In this document: piece after piece, positions 60,595-64,000 of the stretch
Layout of the letters: every line of letters starts with the position of its first letter
How positions within the stretch are numbered: position 1 is the stretch's first letter
DNA from: Halobacillus halophilus
GTDB lineage: Bacteria > Bacillota > Bacilli > Bacillales > Halobacillaceae
Direction of reading: 5' to 3'
Assembly: GCF_020171985.1 (NCBI RefSeq)
Contig: NZ_JAIVAL010000015.1
Location: 57,549-121,548 of the forward strand
Length of the DNA stretch: 64,000 nucleotides
Notes under the pieces: generated by a model
Databases searched by the model: none
Seen by the model: the letters and a program-made list of their open reading frames with translations, nothing else
What the model was told of the DNA's origin: nothing
Translations under genes and position numbers: made by a program

Positions 60595-62490
60595 TTACAC
60601 CTCACTTCCGGGTGAAAATGGATTGGCAATGTCGACATAACTATTTTCCGTGTATTGATTCATTAAGCGCATCCTCACAAGGGCTTTCATCCTTGAAGGA
60701 CTTGAAAAAATAATGGCTGAGTCCTCTACAGCGTCTTCAGCTGTCAGAGTGTTCTCTTCTAACGATGCATATACTTCGCGCAGAACTCCTTCTACCGCTT
60801 CCCATAACACATCTTCTTCGACACCTGAATGTCTGACTAAAGCAACAATGATTTCCCCAAGATGGTTATGCAGAACAGCATGCGAGAATATATCCAGAAG
60901 CTCTCCCCGTTGTTCTGTCAATACGTTCGTACTCGGATTGATCGGCTGCTGAGCAAAAAAGCGATTCAACCGCTCATTCATTATTCGGATACCTCCGTGG
61001 TCCCGAAGAATGACCCTTTGCGGCTGCCCATGTTTGAATACAACCACACAATTCTGAAGGTGAGCTTCCATACTAATCCCGTACTTTGTAATAAGCGTAA
61101 TGATGCCAGGTAACAAAGCCCGGGCATATTCTTGAATAAAAGCTGCAGCTGACTTTGCAAAACCCGCTTTCTCTTGACGCTTGACCAGTTCTTCGACGAT
61201 TAAATCTCCCGTTATCGGAGATTCAGTTAACAAAGAAGCAGCAGGTACAGCTATTTCGTCTTCAGCGAGTGTGTTCTCCGGGTTTTCACGAAGAATAGAC
61301 GCTACATTCTTCTGTAAAAAGTGACGTTCCTCTTCAGTGACTGTCCCTTCCGGCTCGTAATGAATCCCTGAAGGTTCACTCATCATAGTTAAGGAAGAGG
61401 CAAGCGCGGAATCGTTTGCGAACACCTCTTGAAACAATTTCGATAAGATAGGTCCATTTTGAGTAGACGCTGCCGAAACCGTCCGGATCGCACTTGTCAT
61501 TTGGACATTCACAGCGGTTTTTATATGGTGATTCATACGATTCTGATACGGAGCCAGAGTACGGAAAGAAATAAGCGCAGCCATCTTAATCCCTGCATCT
61601 TCTAAGGGAATGATTCTATTTCTTTCTAATGCTTCCTGGTAGTAGATAGGCAGTGTATGACGGAACTGCCATGGATGAATAGGAATAATTTCATATTCTT
61701 CAGGATGGCAATCTTTCGCGGCACACATCTCCTCAAAAGACTTCTTCAACTCTGGATACTCTTCAAATAATATTGATTTGACTGTCTGTTCCTCTTTAGT
61801 GGTCATTCTGCAATATTTATGATGAACCGCCAGCGGAATAACACACGGACTCCCTTCCCATTCCGGTGCATACTGAGTCATATCCTTTAAGGAAATCCCC
61901 AGTCGTGTACGGGAGCACGGATGAATGGTATGTCCCTGGATGACCCACTGCTCAAAAAAGGTTAAAGGACTAAAGGATGTACTCTCCTGCTTTTTCTTAA
62001 GAGCATATGACAAAGCATCTGACGCTTGTAACCCCCATGCTTCTTCTTTTACAGCCAACGCCCGATGTTCAGCAATGGTTAGTGCAAGCCCATAATTCTC
62101 AACACTATTCCTGATCTCTTGATAAAAAGCTAATTGAGTCTCAGAAATCTCGTTACCCTCAAATAGTATATCTAGACAATCTTCAGGTGAGTGGATAGTA
62201 TGCCTGTTTCCTGTCTCATCCACATACTGTACATGATCTTCTATATCGAGATGCCCTAAACGGTACCTTCTGGAAACCTTTATATACAGATTTCCTCCCT
62301 TGCCCAATGGAATAGAAATTGCGGACAAATCCCCGGCCCACTCATAGCGGACAATTCCTTCACGTATAATGGCTTGAATCAGCTGATGAAGAATTACTTT
62401 TTCAGCTGTTTCTGCATGAGCAGGGTAAGTTTCTCTAAATTGGGGATACTCGTTCTGTATGAAGGGTGTTGCACGCATTGTTTCTTCCAT
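60595..62490 (-). CDS. IucA/IucC-family siderophore synthetase (first)
   Basis: 631 residues, same family as the next gene but only distantly similar to it. Motifs: GHTIHPCSRTRLGISLKDM, IIPIHPWQFRHTLP, ALISFRTLAPYQNR, MTSAIRTVSAASTQNGP, SMEAHLQNCVVVF and RDHGGIRI. The pair should carry out two successive condensations on citrate-type carboxylates, as SbnE/SbnC/SbnF or AsbA/AsbB do. First gene of the three-gene operon; GAGGTGA precedes the ATG. It is divergent from the FhuF-like reductase gene across a Fur-controlled region. Confidence 0.9.
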   Translation of the reverse strand: MEETMRATPFIQNEYPQFRETYPAHAETAEKVILHQLIQAIIREGIVRYEWAGDLSAISIPLGKGGNLYIKVSRRYRLGHLDIEDHVQYVDETGNRHTIHSPEDCLDILFEGNEISETQLAFYQEIRNSVENYGLALTIAEHRALAVKEEAWGLQASDALSYALKKKQESTSFSPLTFFEQWVIQGHTIHPCSRTRLGISLKDMTQYAPEWEGSPCVIPLAVHHKYCRMTTKEEQTVKSILFEEYPELKKSFEEMCAAKDCHPEEYEIIPIHPWQFRHTLPIYYQEALERNRIIPLEDAGIKMAALISFRTLAPYQNRMNHHIKTAVNVQMTSAIRTVSAASTQNGPILSKLFQEVFANDSALASSLTMMSEPSGIHYEPEGTVTEEERHFLQKNVASILRENPENTLAEDEIAVPAASLLTESPITGDLIVEELVKRQEKAGFAKSAAAFIQEYARALLPGIITLITKYGISMEAHLQNCVVVFKHGQPQRVILRDHGGIRIMNERLNRFFAQQPINPSTNVLTEQRGELLDIFSHAVLHNHLGEIIVALVRHSGVEEDVLWEAVEGVLREVYASLEENTLTAEDAVEDSAIIFSSPSRMKALVRMRLMNQYTENSYVDIANPFSPGSEV

Positions 62491-62658
62491 ATTATTTCAC
62501 CTCGATAAAGGATTCCAAGTCCATTCTTAAACTTCATTTAACAAACGCTTTTTCAATTATATATGCTTTGCCTGCTGATTTCTAAAGCTAGGATTGTAAC
62601 TTGCAGGCCGCTTCAACTAGCATACGTGCCTTCCCCTATTAAATATGATTGCAAGCTG

Positions 62659-62702
62659 TTGTTGGAATTCTAAAAATATTTTATAATTGATAACAGTTAT
62701 CA
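62659..62702 (+). promoter_or_regulatory. Promoter with perfect Fur box before the FhuF-like gene
   Basis: -35 TTGTTG (62659-62664), 17 bp, -10 TATAAT (62682-62687), then TGATAACAGTTATCA (62688-62702), a perfect 7-1-7 palindrome matching the Bacillus Fur box. Iron-bound Fur would cover the transcription start. The divergent synthetase operon starts 198 bases away and has its own TATAAT (minus strand, near 62560), without an obvious second box. Confidence 0.85.
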
Positions 62703-62750
62703 TTTCCAAGGTTTTTGGTGGAAAAATACAAAAATGTGGGAGTCATAGAT

Positions 62751-63497
62751 ATGAACACTGCATTTGAACAAATCAAAAACAATCATCGAATCTATATTGG
62801 CGAGTCATACGAAGGTCAGGTCACCTACAAGGTGGCTGATCTCATTCATGATAAAGAAAGTATTCAGCAGCTCATCCAAATTCAACAGCATCAATTAGGT
62901 GCTCCGAGCATGGCCATTACAGGACTTCTTTTTGGAAAGATGTATTCGGTTATTACCATGGGATTATTCGAAATGATTGTAAAACATCAACTTATTCTCG
63001 ATATGAAGCCCCCAAATGTTGGTATTGAACTAAAGGAAAAAAACAAGATGAATTATATCATCTCAGAAGAGGCCGTTTATTCAACTCATGAGCTTTCCGA
63101 GAAAAAGGTAAAGGATTTGATCCATACGTACCTTGTACAACATTTACAGCCTTTATTTCAGCGAGTTGCGCAGACCGCAGGTTGTAGGTCAACTCATATG
63201 CGGTCTATTGTGTCTCATAACCTTCATCAAAAATACAGGGAATTTATTCAGATCCATCCTCAGCATGAGGATTATGCAGAAAAAGTTTTTCGCTGGTTTA
63301 CTACGGAAGTATGTTTTAGTCAGAATATGAGGAACCCGCTTCATTTCGATTTTCGTTTTTATGAAGCAGACAATGGCAAGAAAACTTATGTACGCAGGCA
63401 TTGCTGTATGAAATATATGCTCCACGGAGCCAATAAAGCCAAGTGCTGTCCCACCTGTCCACTTATTTCTGATGAAGAACGGGACGACCGGCTATAA
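62751..63497 (+). CDS. FhuF-like [2Fe-2S] siderophore-iron reductase
   Basis: 248 residues. The C-terminus carries RRHCCMKYMLHG followed by CCPTCPL, the cysteine pattern that binds the [2Fe-2S] cluster in FhuF-type reductases; the N-terminal part is the family's helical domain. It should release iron from the imported siderophore by reduction in the cytoplasm. ATG 62751 is preferred with GGGAG upstream; GTG 62715 is possible. It lies behind a Fur box and divergent from the synthesis genes, so it very likely serves the same siderophore. Confidence 0.85.
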   Translation: MNTAFEQIKNNHRIYIGESYEGQVTYKVADLIHDKESIQQLIQIQQHQLGAPSMAITGLLFGKMYSVITMGLFEMIVKHQLILDMKPPNVGIELKEKNKMNYIISEEAVYSTHELSEKKVKDLIHTYLVQHLQPLFQRVAQTAGCRSTHMRSIVSHNLHQKYREFIQIHPQHEDYAEKVFRWFTTEVCFSQNMRNPLHFDFRFYEADNGKKTYVRRHCCMKYMLHGANKAKCCPTCPLISDEERDDRL

Positions 63498-63499
63498 AA

Positions 63500-63530
63500 A
63501 AAGGAACTTCCCGAGGTCGGAAGTTCCTTT
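63500..63530 (+). terminator. Terminator of the FhuF-like gene
   Basis: Perfect 12-bp stem AAAGGAACTTCC / GGAAGTTCCTTT with a 7-nt loop, then TTTT. The ~230 bases after it hold no gene that I can see. Confidence 0.85.
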
Positions 63531-63760
63531 TTTAATAGTTTTGCTCATTTCATTTGCCCTTTTCTGCGAGTGGCAGAGCCGCCCGAAGATCCTGAACTTC
63601 CTTGCGGCTTCATGCGCAGGAGTTTAGTAAATTCTTCAACTGCCAAAGCTTAAATAATCTGGCTTTAATAAATTCGCCCCTATCTCCAATTACCCTTTTA
63701 AATTTCACTAAGTTAATTCACATTGGACTTTACAGAAAAGCTCCCTTTTGTTGAAGACTT

Positions 63761-63995
63761 GATTTCGAGACATTTGTTGAGCGGAAGGTCCTGCGGAGGA
63801 CGATTTCGCTTTTCGGCCCTGCACGATGCAGGGTCGTTCGACGTTGCCACAGGACGTGGCGGTCTTAGTCGAACTTCTTATATGTGCTGAGCTTCCTCGG
63901 GCTTAACAGCCCTGCGGGATCTCACCGATCATGTTCATCCCGCAGAAGTCTTCATCGTCCCCCTCCGGACCTTGCGAAATAGGGAGCTCGAAATC
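63761..63995. repeat. Structured intergenic repeat, copy 2
   Basis: Bounded by GATTTCGAG / CTCGAAATC. The inside starts TTGTTGAGCGGAAGGTCCTG, almost as in copy 1 (14306). It then shows strong stems: GGTCC..CGGAG with CTCCG.GACC (closing), CCCTGCA/TGCAGGG, GTTCGAC/GTCGAAC enclosing GCCAC/GTGGC, and CTGCGGGAT/ATCCCGCAG. The closing stem pairs GACGAT with ATCGTC as well. It may be a mobile MITE-like element or a structured RNA. Confidence 0.72.
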
Positions 63996-64000
63996 ATGTT

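Noticed and set aside
1..64000. tRNA, rRNA, CRISPR arrays, prophage or IS transposases
   Set aside because: None recognised on reading both strands; the two structured repeats carry no transposase.

Overview
The window looks like a chromosomal segment of a moderately halophilic, low-to-mid GC Bacillaceae bacterium, probably Halobacillus or a close relative. This is inferred from AGGAGG-type ribosome binding sites with frequent TTG/GTG starts, Bacillus-type operators (cre, BirA, Fur, MhqR-like, TreR) and close relatives of B. subtilis YhfK, YfmL, PncA, PdxK, TreA, TreR and YpcP. The NhaC-family antiporter fits a salty habitat. I saw no rRNA, tRNA, prophage, CRISPR array or transposase gene.

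Region by region. 0-8 kb: the end of a DUF2071 gene, a ring-cleaving dioxygenase behind an MhqR-like operator, a short aconitase, and a thermolysin-type protease divergent from an NprR-like regulator whose last codons overlap a 41-residue exported peptide gene (an NprR-NprX type cell-cell signalling unit). 8-13 kb: the trehalose PTS operon treP-treA-treR with a well-preserved TreR/CcpA promoter; the 450-nt leader holds the broken remains of a PTS EIIA gene. 13-29 kb: two MFS pumps, nicotinamidase, TrhO, PdxK-like kinase, an alkyltransferase-like protein followed by a Fe-S PD-(D/E)XK nuclease, a second NprR-like regulator without a peptide gene, a FEN-type exonuclease, and an aldehyde dehydrogenase-DUF779 pair behind a perfect cre box. 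29-40 kb: BirA-controlled bioY, an XRE/small-membrane-protein operon starting inside a 50-bp perfect palindrome, pabA-pabBC, a histidine kinase/response regulator pair beside a Bax-inhibitor-like protein, and a type I toxin-antitoxin locus. 40-52 kb: NUDIX, GH3 and amidase genes, then an eight-gene LacI-controlled operon combining 2-keto-3-deoxygluconate kinase, KDPG aldolase, a hexulose-phosphate synthase/isomerase pair and a TRAP transporter. 52-64 kb: a CAP protein, a YfmL-type helicase behind a probable attenuator, a GAF-STAS regulator, NhaC, RDD protein, and an NRPS-independent siderophore locus (two IucA/IucC synthetases, an SbnH-like decarboxylase, and a divergent FhuF-like reductase behind a Fur box).

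The most notable items are the NprR-NprX-like unit with an unfamiliar pheromone sequence, the type I toxin-antitoxin locus, the decayed EIIA gene inside the trehalose leader, the 50-bp palindrome operon, the sugar-acid/RuMP/TRAP operon, the siderophore locus, and two copies (14.3 and 63.8 kb) of an intergenic repeat whose inner sequences differ but keep matching nested stems. Family assignments come from recognising sequence patterns by eye; no database search was run.
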